Notes: generated by a model from the letters alone, not told the origin. Numbered from the stretch's first letter, positions 1 through 7,997 are shown. The stretch: DNA of 10,899 nucleotides from Bacteroidota bacterium (GCA_018969455.1 JAGWYI010000087.1:1-10899), one strand, 5' to 3'. Numbers and translations are program-made.

Positions 1-1583
1 AAGTGGCCGATCACCGCAGCGCCTTTGCCAATATGCTGGGGTTGTTGCGCGGTCGGGTGTACTATAATCTCGAATCGTGGTATGTAACCCTGTCGCTGGT
101 GCCGGGTTATGCGGTGAATGCCCGATTTATGGAAACCATGATGGGTGTAAAAGAGCGTTTTGATTTGCCACAGGAGCAAATTAGTCGTACGCGGGCCTGG
201 TTGCGGCTCGTTCAATCGGTGTTTAAAATGATCGGCAGTTTGTTGCGCTTGTCATCGGAGCGAATCAAATTCAAACGCACCCTGGATGGCATCATCGCCG
301 ATTACAATGCTTGTGATTTTGATCAAATGTCGCCCCATCAATTGATGGAGCGCTACCTGTATTTTGAAGATTTTTTGGTCAAACGCTGGAAAGCGCCCCT
401 GGTAAACGACTTTTTTGCCATGATTTATTTCGGGTTGCTCAAAAAACAATGTGAAAAAATCAGTTCCGAAAGCGGCAATTTGCACAACGATTTGTTGGCA
501 GGCAGCCGGGATATTGTGTCTACCGAGCCGGTTCGGCGCATTTTGGACATTACGGCCACGGTACTCGACCATGCATCGGCTGCCGATTATTTTAAAAACC
601 ATACCGCCCGGGAAGTATGGGAAAACTTGCGGCAATGGCCTGATATTCAACAGAAAGTACAGGATTACCTGGCTACTTTTGGCGAGCGCACGGTGGGCGA
701 ATTGAAATTAGAAACCATCACGTACACCCAGGATCCGCTCCGTTTTATTGAAATTGTACAAAGTTATGTAGCGCAGGGCATTCGCAAACGCTTGAGCAAC
801 GAGGAGGAGCACATTCGCGCACAGGCGGAGGCGACGGCGCGGGCTGCCATGCGCGGGAAGCCGATCAAAGGCGCGTTATTTTGGTTTTTGGTGCGCAAAA
901 CCCGCATTTTGGTATCGGCCCGTGAGAATTTGCGCTACGAACGCACCCGGGGATTCGGGATGGTACGGCGCATGTTTTTGGCCATCGGCAAACAATTTTA
1001 TGCCGAACATTTGATCGAACAGCCCCGCGACATATTTTACCTGACCCGGGATGAAATTTTTGACTTTATCAAAGGCACGGCGGTTAGTTTGCAAATCAAG
1101 CCGCTCATCGCCTTGCGTCAGGCGGAATATGCCCAATATGCCGCAGAAGGTCCGCTGGCAGAACGCATCATCACGCATGGTATCGTGTACCATGCCAATG
1201 ATTTTAAATATGTGGCAAGTGTAAAGCGTAGTACCTCTGAGGATTCCGGCGTTTTGAAAGGCCTGGGCTGTTCTGCCGGCATCGTACGCGGCAGGGTGCG
1301 GGTAGTCCATCAGGCGCATGAAACCCGCTCATTGGATGGGGACATTTTGGTGACTTCTTCGACTGATCCCGGCTGGGTGACCCTGTTTCCATCGGCTTCG
1401 GCCATTTTGGTAGAACGCGGCAGTTTGTTGAGTCATTCGGCGATTGTGTCGCGCGAACTGGGCATTCCTTGTGTGGTGGGCATCAGCGGCTTGCTGCAAA
1501 CTTTGAAAACGGGCGATTGGGTAGAGATGGATGGCACACGCGGTACGGTACACCTCCTTTCAAACGAAAATGCAACTACATGA
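1..1583 (+). CDS. PEP-synthase/rifampin-phosphotransferase-like phosphotransfer protein (3' part)
   Basis: The reading frame is open from the first base, and family members are usually about 850 residues, so this is the last ~527 codons of a longer gene; the GTG at 3 is probably internal. Visible residues 1-410 are a mostly helical, Arg/Lys-rich region with no motif I can name. Residues 420-520 are a clear PEP-utilising mobile (phosphohistidine) domain: a G-x-S/A-G-x-V-x-G-x-V opening, a T-D-P-G-W segment, then SLLSHSAIVSRELGIP, in which His478 is the predicted phosphorylated histidine. The protein ends right after this domain, so there is no C-terminal PEP-binding barrel as in true PEP synthase or PPDK. 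An order of ATP-grasp, substrate domain, His domain, as in rifampin phosphotransferase, is inferred, because the ATP-grasp part would lie upstream. In that family ATP is split and the His carries phosphate to a small-molecule hydroxyl. The TGA stop overlaps the next ATG. The domain call is firm; the substrate is unknown. Confidence 0.88.
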   Translation, partial: VADHRSAFANMLGLLRGRVYYNLESWYVTLSLVPGYAVNARFMETMMGVKERFDLPQEQISRTRAWLRLVQSVFKMIGSLLRLSSERIKFKRTLDGIIADYNACDFDQMSPHQLMERYLYFEDFLVKRWKAPLVNDFFAMIYFGLLKKQCEKISSESGNLHNDLLAGSRDIVSTEPVRRILDITATVLDHASAADYFKNHTAREVWENLRQWPDIQQKVQDYLATFGERTVGELKLETITYTQDPLRFIEIVQSYVAQGIRKRLSNEEEHIRAQAEATARAAMRGKPIKGALFWFLVRKTRILVSARENLRYERTRGFGMVRRMFLAIGKQFYAEHLIEQPRDIFYLTRDEIFDFIKGTAVSLQIKPLIALRQAEYAQYAAEGPLAERIITHGIVYHANDFKYVASVKRSTSEDSGVLKGLGCSAGIVRGRVRVVHQAHETRSLDGDILVTSSTDPGWVTLFPSASAILVERGSLLSHSAIVSRELGIPCVVGISGLLQTLKTGDWVEMDGTRGTVHLLSNENATT

Positions 1584-2674
1584 AACAAAAAAAAGCCCTT
1601 GAAGGGGTAGATCACGATTACATTCGTTACGCCAATGTGTGGGAGGATGCCCGCCTGTTGCTTGAAGGACTGGCGCCTCAGGCGGGCGCACGGCTGCTCA
1701 GCATTGCCAGCGGCGGCGACAATGCCCTCATGCTCCTAACCCAAAACCCCGAACTCGTGGTTGCGGCCGACCTCAACAGTGCCCAGTTGCATCTCTGCGC
1801 CCTGAAAATAATCGCAATTAAAAATCTGGAATGTACTGAATACCAACGGTTTGTCGGTTTCTTGCCCGCCAAAGATCGCATCCACGTATACACGCGTCTG
1901 CGTTCCCAACTTGATGCGCCTGCCCGCGCATTTTGGGACGAACACCAGGCTGAAATTGAGGCAGGTGTGGTACATGCAGGCAAATTTGAGCGCTATTTTC
2001 GGATGTTTGCACATCAAATATTGCCCTGGATTCATAAAAACAAAACGGTGGAACGCCTGCTGGAACCCAAAAGCGATGCAGAACAAGTCGAATTTTACCA
2101 AAACCACTGGAATACCTGGCGCTGGCGTACCTTGTTCAAATTGTTTTTTTCAAAAACTGTGATGGGCTGGCTGGGACGCGATCCGGCTTTTTTGGATCAG
2201 GTGTCGGTGCATGTGGGCGATTTTATATTTAATCGGGCTGCACATCACCTCAGTACGGCCGATTGCCAGGACAATTTTATTTTGCGTTACAATCTTTCGG
2301 GGAATTTTGGCAGCCTTTTGCCCGATTATGCCCATGAAAACGCCTACCGGCAAATAAAAAACAACCTGGATGCCCTGAAATTGTATCAGGGATTTGTGGA
2401 AACTGCCGCAGTACCTTACGGGAAATTCGACGGATTTAACTTGTCTGACATCTTTGAATATCTGGATTTGGCCACCTTTACCCAGTTGGGCAAAGCTTTG
2501 GCGGATGCAGCCCGGCCCGAAGCTCGATTTTGTTACTGGAATTTGATGGTAGCGCGCAATCTGCACCTTATTTTGCCCGAGTACTTTACCGATGAAACGG
2601 CGCTTTCCTCGGTACTCACCGAGAAAGACCGCGGCTTTTTTTATCAGGGTTGCCTGGTAAATGTTCGCCGTTAA
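1580..2674 (+). CDS. DUF3419 family, BtaA-like SAM:3-amino-3-carboxypropyl transferase
   Basis: A 364-residue protein. I start it at the ATG overlapping the previous stop (ATGA) rather than at an in-frame ATG 111 bases upstream, because homology-like sequence begins at D-Y-I-R-Y-A-N-V-W-E-D (residues 13-23), typical of the DUF3419 N-terminus. Residues 39-53 (LLSIASGGDNALMLL) form the SAM-binding motif, followed by VVAADLN with Asp64 at the end of strand 2. Later family-like blocks are Y-N-L-S-G-N-F-G and a C-terminal YWNLMVARN segment. The best-known member, BtaA, moves the 3-amino-3-carboxypropyl group of SAM onto diacylglycerol to give diacylglycerylhomoserine, the first step to betaine lipid. 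No BtaB-type N-methyltransferase is visible in the window, so the product might stay unmethylated or be modified otherwise. The family call is strong; the acceptor lipid is inferred. Other family members could use a different hydroxyl acceptor. Confidence 0.88.
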   Translation: MKQKKALEGVDHDYIRYANVWEDARLLLEGLAPQAGARLLSIASGGDNALMLLTQNPELVVAADLNSAQLHLCALKIIAIKNLECTEYQRFVGFLPAKDRIHVYTRLRSQLDAPARAFWDEHQAEIEAGVVHAGKFERYFRMFAHQILPWIHKNKTVERLLEPKSDAEQVEFYQNHWNTWRWRTLFKLFFSKTVMGWLGRDPAFLDQVSVHVGDFIFNRAAHHLSTADCQDNFILRYNLSGNFGSLLPDYAHENAYRQIKNNLDALKLYQGFVETAAVPYGKFDGFNLSDIFEYLDLATFTQLGKALADAARPEARFCYWNLMVARNLHLILPEYFTDETALSSVLTEKDRGFFYQGCLVNVRR

Positions 2675-2702
2675 ATGTTAAACAACCCTGTACTTTGGTC
2701 AC

Positions 2703-3356
2703 ATGAATACACAAACGACCCATTTTCTGTTGTTGAGCGGCGGCTTTTTACTGCTGTTTGGCATTTGTGAATACCTGTACCATGTGCGCAAGTGGCAGGT
2801 TGAAAACACCCGTAAAGTAGCGCATGCAGGTTCGGGCTTGCTGGCCCTGAGTTTTCCATTTATTTTAGAGGATTACCGGCTGGTTTTTCTCATTTGTGGT
2901 GCGTTTTTGTTGATATTGGTGGTAACAAAATACACCAAATTGTTGCGTTCCATTCATGCCGTGGCACGGGTGACCTACGGCAGTTCGATGTTTCCGATTG
3001 TAGTTTCCATTTGTTTTTGGTTTTACAGTCGCGACCATGATTTGATCAAGTTTTACTTGCCCATTTTGGTGATGGCACTCGCCGATCCTGCGGCTTGCTT
3101 GTTTGGGCGGCGCTTCCCAATGATGAAATTGTACAAAAAAAAGACCCTGGGTGGGTCATTGGTATTTTTTGCCACCGCATTTTGTTTGGGTGTGTTTTGC
3201 TTCAACGCATTTCAAACGGGCGCTGGTGTAGAACTATGGATTTTCAAATGTGCCTTGCTCGCGCTGTGTACTACCCTGGCAGAGGCTTTGTCGCAAAAAG
3301 GAAGCGATAATCTGACGATTCCTTTGAGTGCATTGGGGGTGTTGGTCTGGTTTTAG
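2703..3356 (+). CDS. CTP-dependent lipid kinase-like membrane protein (dolichol/phytol/DAG kinase type)
   Basis: A 217-residue protein with roughly seven hydrophobic segments, starting at an ATG 28 bases after the previous stop. Three blocks place it in the SEC59/VTE5/DGK1-like polyprenol and lipid kinase family: an N-terminal RKVAH (Arg37, Lys38, His41); a central A-D-P-A-A-x-L-F-G-R-R (Asp128, Gly135) followed by KKKTLGGS at 145-152; and a C-terminal TLAEALSQKGSDNLTIPL at 191-208. An A-R-V-T-Y-G segment around residue 90 also fits. Members phosphorylate a lipid alcohol (dolichol, phytol or diacylglycerol) with CTP at the membrane. A CDP-diglyceride synthase-like activity is a less likely alternative, because the full cytidylyltransferase signature is absent. 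Next to a BtaA-like enzyme that classically uses diacylglycerol, a diacylglycerol or related lipid alcohol substrate is a reasonable guess, not shown. Family is well supported; substrate is open. Confidence 0.85.
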   Translation: MNTQTTHFLLLSGGFLLLFGICEYLYHVRKWQVENTRKVAHAGSGLLALSFPFILEDYRLVFLICGAFLLILVVTKYTKLLRSIHAVARVTYGSSMFPIVVSICFWFYSRDHDLIKFYLPILVMALADPAACLFGRRFPMMKLYKKKTLGGSLVFFATAFCLGVFCFNAFQTGAGVELWIFKCALLALCTTLAEALSQKGSDNLTIPLSALGVLVWF

Positions 3357-3456
3357 TTTTTTTACTTTACTCATTTTTAAATCATCCTGCCTAATACCGG
3401 AATCCCCAAAAAGCAACAAGAATCCTGGAAATGCCTTTATTTGAAACCATTTTGCC

Positions 3457-4449
3457 ATGAGAATCATAGAAACCAGCCCCGATTCCACCGGATTTGCCCA
3501 GTTTGAGGCTGCATGGACACAAATATGCGCCGAATGGACGCATTCGGCATTTAGCAAAAAAAATTTGGTAAAAGGCTATTTGTTGGAATACGAAAACCGG
3601 TACCAGGCATGCGTTGCGCTGTACCACCACCCTGACTTACAATTGGATGCGCAGCCGGTACTCACTTTGGGCGCGTATGCGTGTACGAACGATTCTGTCC
3701 CGAGCGCCCATTTATTTGAGTTTGTTTTTCAGGATATACAAAGCCAGTTTCCACATATAAAAACCATCATAGGGCCTATGGAGGGCTCTACCTGGGAAAA
3801 TTATCGATTTGTATTACCCAGTCTGACAAAACCTTATACCCTGGAGCCGATGAATCCGGCTTGGTACCCTGCGCAATGGGAGGCGGCGGGTTTTGAGGTG
3901 TTAAAAAAGTATCAATCCAATTTGGCGCATTTTTCGGAGGAAAACCGAAAGGATATCAGCGCTTATTTGACGCATTTTGAAACACTTGGGGTGCATTTTC
4001 GCAATTTTAACAGCGCCAATGCCCTGGAGGAACTGGAAAAACTGGCCGATTTTAACATAGCCGCTTTTGATGCCGCTTTTTTGTACACTCCCATTGAGAA
4101 GGTCGAATTTGTAGAAAAATACCAAAAGATACTGCCGCTCATGCGCGATGAACTGGTCATCCTGGCAGAACAGTACAACCGCATTGTCGGCATGATTTTC
4201 TGCATCCCCGAGCCCCGCGATCCGGAACACAAACAAATGATTGTCAAGACTTTGGCGCGGCTCCCGAATCCCGAATTCAAAGGCATGGGCGAGGTATTGT
4301 GCCAGTTATTGGTCAACCAGGCGCTTGATTTGGGTTTTAACCAAATGATACACGCCCTGATGCGGGTCGACAATGCCTCTATGCGCACATCCGATCACTT
4401 TTGGGGGAGCCTTTTTCGGGAATACGTATTGATGTACCGCAATATGTAA
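3457..4449 (+). CDS. GNAT-like acyltransferase, YghO-like
   Basis: A 330-residue soluble protein. The first half carries G-P-M-E-G-S-T-W-E-N-Y-R-F, then M-N-P-A-W-Y-P-A-Q-W-E-A-A-G-F. Its spacing resembles the GPxNFSxNEE ... HNPPYYxxxxEAAGF pattern of YghO-like proteins, which are GNAT superfamily members. The C-terminal part has an ordinary GNAT layout: a strand ELVILAEQ, a strand IVGMIFCIPE, then P-N-P-E-F-K-G-M-G-E-V-L (about 270-281), which fits the acyl-CoA pyrophosphate loop (R/K-G-x-G), and an NxAS/M helix near the end. The ATG lies 100 bases after the kinase gene, and its stop is 3 bases before the ligase ATG, so it is probably cotranscribed with the ligase. GNAT enzymes of this sort may acylate amines; the amino group made by the BtaA-like enzyme is a speculative target. 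No transmembrane segment is seen. Confidence 0.78.
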   Translation: MRIIETSPDSTGFAQFEAAWTQICAEWTHSAFSKKNLVKGYLLEYENRYQACVALYHHPDLQLDAQPVLTLGAYACTNDSVPSAHLFEFVFQDIQSQFPHIKTIIGPMEGSTWENYRFVLPSLTKPYTLEPMNPAWYPAQWEAAGFEVLKKYQSNLAHFSEENRKDISAYLTHFETLGVHFRNFNSANALEELEKLADFNIAAFDAAFLYTPIEKVEFVEKYQKILPLMRDELVILAEQYNRIVGMIFCIPEPRDPEHKQMIVKTLARLPNPEFKGMGEVLCQLLVNQALDLGFNQMIHALMRVDNASMRTSDHFWGSLFREYVLMYRNM

Positions 4450-4452
4450 AAT

Positions 4453-5946
4453 ATGCAAAACGAGTTAAATAACATCAGTAATTTGTTTTTTCGGCATGCA
4501 TCGGTGCAGCCCGATGCGATGGCCCTGCACGACGGCGCCCAAACCCGCACCTATGGGGAATTTGCGACTGAAGTAAGGGCCACTGCGGCTTATTTGACCC
4601 AAATCGGGATACAAAAAGGCGATCGGGTGCTGGTATTTGTGCCGATGGGGCTCGATTTGTATCGGGTGGTGATGGCCTTGTTTCAGATTGGTGCTACGGC
4701 CGTGTTTTTGGATGAATGGGTGTCGCTGGCTCGCTTGCGCCTTTGCTGCAAACTCGCAGATTGTAAGGCTTTTATCGCGCCCTGGCAGTTTCGCTGGATC
4801 GGTTTTTTCATCCCCGAAATTCGAAAAATTCCCCTCAAACCGGGCTTGGGGTTTTCCCGGAAGCAGACACTGGAAACCCTCTGCGCCTGTGACCCCGATG
4901 ATACCGCCCTCATCACCTTTACCACAGGCAGCACTGGAATACCGAAAGCAGCCCGCCGAAGTCACGCTTTTTTGGGAAACCAGTTTCAGGTATTGGCTGA
5001 AAAAATGAACCCGAAGCCCGGCGCCGTGGTGATGACCACCTTGCCCATTGTGTTGTTGATCAATTTTGGCACAGGGGCCAGTTCTGTGGTCGCCCGGTTC
5101 AGTCCGAAAAAAGCCCGGCGACTTAAGGTGGATGTGCATTTGCAGGAAATAGAAGCATATGGCGTGGATACCATCATTGCTTCACCGTATTTTATGATAA
5201 AATTGGCCATGGGAGCGGAAAAGAAGCATTTTCCTCGTTTGAAAAAAATTTTTACCGGCGGTGGGCCTGTTTTTCCGGAAGAGGCGGCGCTGATTCAACA
5301 GACGTTTCCCGAGGCAAATGTGTACATTGTGTACGGATCTACTGAGGCGGAGCCCATTTCAAGCATCGAAGCGCCCGAATTGATGCGCCGGAACAATTTG
5401 TCCGATTGGGGTGGTTTGTGCGTAGGCACGCCCGATTCCAACACGGAACTGGCAATCATCCGCATCACTTCAGATGCATTATACCATACGCCTTTGGCAG
5501 ATTTGTTGCAACCCGAGGGTGCGCTGGGAGAAATCGTTGTGGCAGGAAAGCATGTGCTGTCGTCCTATTACAACAACCCGGAGGCTTTGAAACAACAAAA
5601 AATTGCAACACCCGAGGGCAAAATGTGGCACCGCACCGGCGATGCGGGCTTTATGGGCAGTGATGGGCAGTTGTATTTATGCGGGCGCTGCAAGGAGATG
5701 ATTTGGTATGAAAATCAATGGATTGCGCCCTTTATTTGGGAATCGGCTATGCAAAGAAAAGGGACGGTTTTGCTACACGATGGTCAATTGATTCTTGTTT
5801 TGGAGAACGATGTTGCACACAATTACCCGGAAACTTTTCCGTTCACCATAACCCGTATCTTACGGGTAAACCGGATTCCCCTGGATCCGCGACACAACAC
5901 CAAAATAGATTATGGCGCTTTGCGCAACATATTGAAGTTAAATTAG
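4453..5946 (+). CDS. AMP-dependent acyl ligase, OleC-like (beta-lactone synthetase family)
   Basis: A 497-residue member of the acyl-CoA synthetase/ANL superfamily, starting 3 bases after the previous stop. The core motifs are complete: the nucleotide P-loop TTGSTGIPK at 157-165, YGSTEAEP at 294-301 with Glu298, HRTGD at 393-397 with Asp397, and an Arg at 412 in C-G-R. The C-terminus is short. It ends in P-L-D-P-R-H-N-T-K-I (476-485), very like the P-V-D-x-R-H-N-A-K-I tail of OleC, with Lys484 as the likely adenylation lysine. The segment L-C-V-G-T-P-D-S-N-T and the late V-V-A-G-K-H-V-L-S-S-Y-Y also resemble OleC more than ordinary fatty-acid CoA ligases. OleC adenylates a beta-hydroxy acid and closes a beta-lactone in long-chain olefin synthesis. 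No OleA, OleB or OleD is visible here, so a role outside olefin synthesis is likely. Family is strong, the OleC subgroup is moderate, and the substrate is unknown. Confidence 0.88.
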   Translation: MQNELNNISNLFFRHASVQPDAMALHDGAQTRTYGEFATEVRATAAYLTQIGIQKGDRVLVFVPMGLDLYRVVMALFQIGATAVFLDEWVSLARLRLCCKLADCKAFIAPWQFRWIGFFIPEIRKIPLKPGLGFSRKQTLETLCACDPDDTALITFTTGSTGIPKAARRSHAFLGNQFQVLAEKMNPKPGAVVMTTLPIVLLINFGTGASSVVARFSPKKARRLKVDVHLQEIEAYGVDTIIASPYFMIKLAMGAEKKHFPRLKKIFTGGGPVFPEEAALIQQTFPEANVYIVYGSTEAEPISSIEAPELMRRNNLSDWGGLCVGTPDSNTELAIIRITSDALYHTPLADLLQPEGALGEIVVAGKHVLSSYYNNPEALKQQKIATPEGKMWHRTGDAGFMGSDGQLYLCGRCKEMIWYENQWIAPFIWESAMQRKGTVLLHDGQLILVLENDVAHNYPETFPFTITRILRVNRIPLDPRHNTKIDYGALRNILKLN

Positions 5947-6186
5947 TTGCATTCAAAAAATGGGTCTTTGTCGGACCTTGTGTAAAGGGTTGCAGCGTGT
6001 ATTTGGCCATTTCCCATGACTGTTGTCTGCGGTATTTTGGGTTGCATTTTGAAGCTATTTGGGCGCTTATACCAGGATTCGAAGGATTTTTTGGATAAAT
6101 CAGGATGGATTTTGCTGTTTTATAAAGATTGGTACGCATAAAACCTGGCGGTGTGAAGTATATTTCGGGTTTAATACCAGAATGGC

Positions 6187-6217
6187 TTGTGAAATTATAA
6201 AATATCCTGCACATTTG
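6187..6217 (+). promoter_or_regulatory. putative Bacteroidota-type promoter for the 6244 gene
   Basis: TTG at 6187-6189 and CACATTTG at 6210-6217 are separated by 20 bases. This fits the Bacteroidota TTG / TAnnTTTG pattern, with one mismatch in the -7 box (C in place of T). The predicted start would fall near 6224, about 20 bases before the ATG. Confidence 0.35.
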
Positions 6218-6225
6218 TCCGTTCA

Positions 6226-6238
6226 CGACCACTGGTCG
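6226..6238. promoter_or_regulatory. perfect palindrome CGACCA-C-TGGTCG at the predicted transcription start
   Basis: Six-base arms are perfectly complementary around a single C. The site lies just after the putative -7 box and 5 bases before the ATG at 6244, a position suited to an operator. As RNA it could form only a small hairpin. The function is inferred from position alone. Confidence 0.35.
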
Positions 6239-6243
6239 CATGG

Positions 6244-6627
6244 ATGCTGAAAATGAATAAACTGAATAAATATTCCCGGTACCCGCGTTTGGTGTTGACG
6301 GCTTTCTGGCAGGAAAGCGCGGAAACCTCGCGCATGTTCCACACGTTCCTGCGGGAAGGCCGGGGTTGGGTGCTGGAATCCTACGAATCGAAGCAACCCA
6401 GCGAAGCAGAAATGCAAGCGGCTATGGAGCAGTTGAAGGATTTGCCGCGTTTTCTGCCCTTTTTTGTGTGCATTTTGGTACCTCTGCCTGGGGTAACAGA
6501 GGGTTATGCCCTCGTTGCCGTGACCCTGGAAAAATGGATGGGACACAAATTTCACCTGTTGCCCAGCGAATTTCGGAAGGTGTTTCATCAGGAGTTGGAG
6601 CGGCCGGTGCGGGAGCTTGAAAATTAA
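6244..6627 (+). CDS. small protein with LETM1-like segment, function unknown
   Basis: A 127-residue basic protein; a second in-frame ATG at 6253 would give 124 residues, and I cannot tell which is used. The central part reads L-P-R-F-L-P-F-F-V-C-I-L-V-P-L-P-G-V-T-E-G-Y, a hydrophobic stretch that may be one membrane-associated segment, followed by L-L-P-S-E-F-R-K. This order (basic lead-in, hydrophobic LVP segment, LLPSxFRK) resembles the LETM1 ribosome-binding-like domain and the short LETM1-like proteins of Bacteroidota, but the match is by eye and partial. The rest is charged and helical. It is expressed alone from the plus strand and is convergent with the AAA ATPase, whose stop is 62 bases away. 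The gene's existence is likely; the family assignment is tentative and no role is claimed. Confidence 0.65.
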   Translation: MLKMNKLNKYSRYPRLVLTAFWQESAETSRMFHTFLREGRGWVLESYESKQPSEAEMQAAMEQLKDLPRFLPFFVCILVPLPGVTEGYALVAVTLEKWMGHKFHLLPSEFRKVFHQELERPVRELEN

Positions 6628-6689
6628 GTTTAGAACCGGAATTTTAGTAGCGCAGTGTGTTTCCAATCGCCAAAAACGAAAGTAGCGTA

Positions 6690-7976
6690 TTACTCTATTG
6701 TCAAAACACCATACAAAGGTACATTAGTCATCCAGTCTTGTACCCGATATGGGCTCATAGAGGTACGGATTGCCGTGTCCGATGTGTACTTTTCGACAAA
6801 AACTTTCAAACTTTTCGACTTCAAATTTTCTGCTGCCTTTACTTCAATTGGGATTACCTCGTTTTGTGATTGAATTAAAAAGTCGATTTCCGCAGTCGCG
6901 TTGGTGGCAGTCCAGTAGTAAAGTGTGTGCTTGATTTGTAGTTGTTGCGCTACGAATTGTTCGGTAAGCGCACCTTTGAATTCTGTCAAGATATTGTTTT
7001 TTTCAAGCAGGATTTTTGGGTCAACTTCCGCAAGTGCATTTAACAGCCCGATGTCTAACAGGAACAATTTGAACGCATCCATGTCGGCATAAGCATTTAA
7101 GGGTATCATCGGTTTTTCTACCAAACCTACTTTCAGCACCATACCCGCGTCAGAAAGCCATTGAATGGCCATTTCAAAGTCTTTCGCTCTTGCCCCTTTT
7201 TTGATTTGTCCGTATACAAATTTTCGATGTTCTTTTGCCAATTGGCTGATCAAGGCATGCCAAACCAACCTGATTTTGGGTACAACTTTGATGGGGGCAT
7301 ATTTTGCAAAATCATTTTCATAGCCGATTAGAATCTTATTCTGGATTGCACGGACCTCCCTTAAATCACCTTGTTGAATATAAGATTGTACTGCTTCAGG
7401 CATGCCCCCTATGAAGTAATAGAGCCGCAACAATTCCACCAGTTTATCGTGAAAAGGCTCAATTACCTGCCAGTTTTGAGCCTCCAAATGGGCTTTGAGC
7501 AGGCCTTGACCCGTATTTTCCAAAAATTCGAAAAAACTCATCGGGTAGAGTCGCAAAAAATCCACTTTACCAACGGGAAACGAGGTGTTTTGCTGCAAAG
7601 AAACACCCAACAAAGAACCTGCCGCAATGATGTAATATTCCGGGGCTTGTTCGCAGAAATATTTCAATGCTGTCAACCCTTTTTCCGCTTCCTGTATTTC
7701 GTCAAAAATAAGCAGTGTTTTGTTGGGCAGTATTTTCTGATTGGCTTCGATTTCAAGCACAGAAAGCACCCGCTTTATATCAAAATCCGATACAAACAAT
7801 GATTTTAGGCGTGTACTCGCCTCAAAATTCAGATATACTACTTGCTCAAATTCATTTTTCCCAAACTCCCGCATGAGCCAGGTTTTACCCACTTGCCGCG
7901 CTCCCTGCAAGATTAAGGGCTTCCGATTCCGGGCATTTTTCCATTGGACCAATGCCGTATATAGCGTCCTTTGCAT
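6690..7976 (-). CDS. AAA ATPase with DUF4143 and nuclease-like C-terminus
   Basis: A 428-residue protein of the widespread AAA_14/DUF4143 family. The Walker A motif is GARQVGKT at 25-32, Walker B is T-L-L-I-F-D-E at 87-93 (Asp92, Glu93), and a sensor-like A-A-G-S-L-L-G-V lies near residue 120. The middle holds a DUF4143-like part. The C-terminus has A-E-I-D-F-L-I (Asp365) followed by I-P-I-E-V-K (Glu378, Lys380), the D...ExK pattern of PD-(D/E)xK restriction-nuclease-like folds that is usual in this family. The length is near the family's typical ~400 residues and the frame is intact. The start ATG lies 22 bases downstream of a TAAATTTG box. The physiological role of this family is poorly understood; members are often found singly in accessory regions, as here. 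Activity as a nuclease is not shown. Confidence 0.9.
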   Translation of the reverse strand: MQRTLYTALVQWKNARNRKPLILQGARQVGKTWLMREFGKNEFEQVVYLNFEASTRLKSLFVSDFDIKRVLSVLEIEANQKILPNKTLLIFDEIQEAEKGLTALKYFCEQAPEYYIIAAGSLLGVSLQQNTSFPVGKVDFLRLYPMSFFEFLENTGQGLLKAHLEAQNWQVIEPFHDKLVELLRLYYFIGGMPEAVQSYIQQGDLREVRAIQNKILIGYENDFAKYAPIKVVPKIRLVWHALISQLAKEHRKFVYGQIKKGARAKDFEMAIQWLSDAGMVLKVGLVEKPMIPLNAYADMDAFKLFLLDIGLLNALAEVDPKILLEKNNILTEFKGALTEQFVAQQLQIKHTLYYWTATNATAEIDFLIQSQNEVIPIEVKAAENLKSKSLKVFVEKYTSDTAIRTSMSPYRVQDWMTNVPLYGVLTIE

Positions 7977-7997
7977 TTTTTACTTTGATTTTATGCG

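Larger units (their letters stand above)
5947..6243. other. intergenic region after the operon
   Basis: This 297-base stretch separates the ligase gene from the next small gene. I see no convincing coding region on either strand. Near its 3' end is a promoter-like pair of boxes and a palindrome, listed separately. No strong rho-independent terminator follows the ligase: the best candidate is a 4-bp GGTC/GACC stem at about 5964-5978 with no T-run. Confidence 0.6.

Noticed and set aside
2692..2703. TACTTTGG just before the lipid kinase ATG as a promoter
   Set aside because: It is one base short of TAnnTTTG and has no TTG at the right distance; the gene is 28 bases from the previous one and likely cotranscribed.
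5964..5978. GGTC/GACC stem after the ligase as a terminator
   Set aside because: Only four base pairs and no T-run.
5843..6241. Minus-strand 132-codon frame across the operon end
   Set aside because: No motif, cysteine-rich low-complexity translation, and it overlaps the ligase gene; it is a shadow frame.
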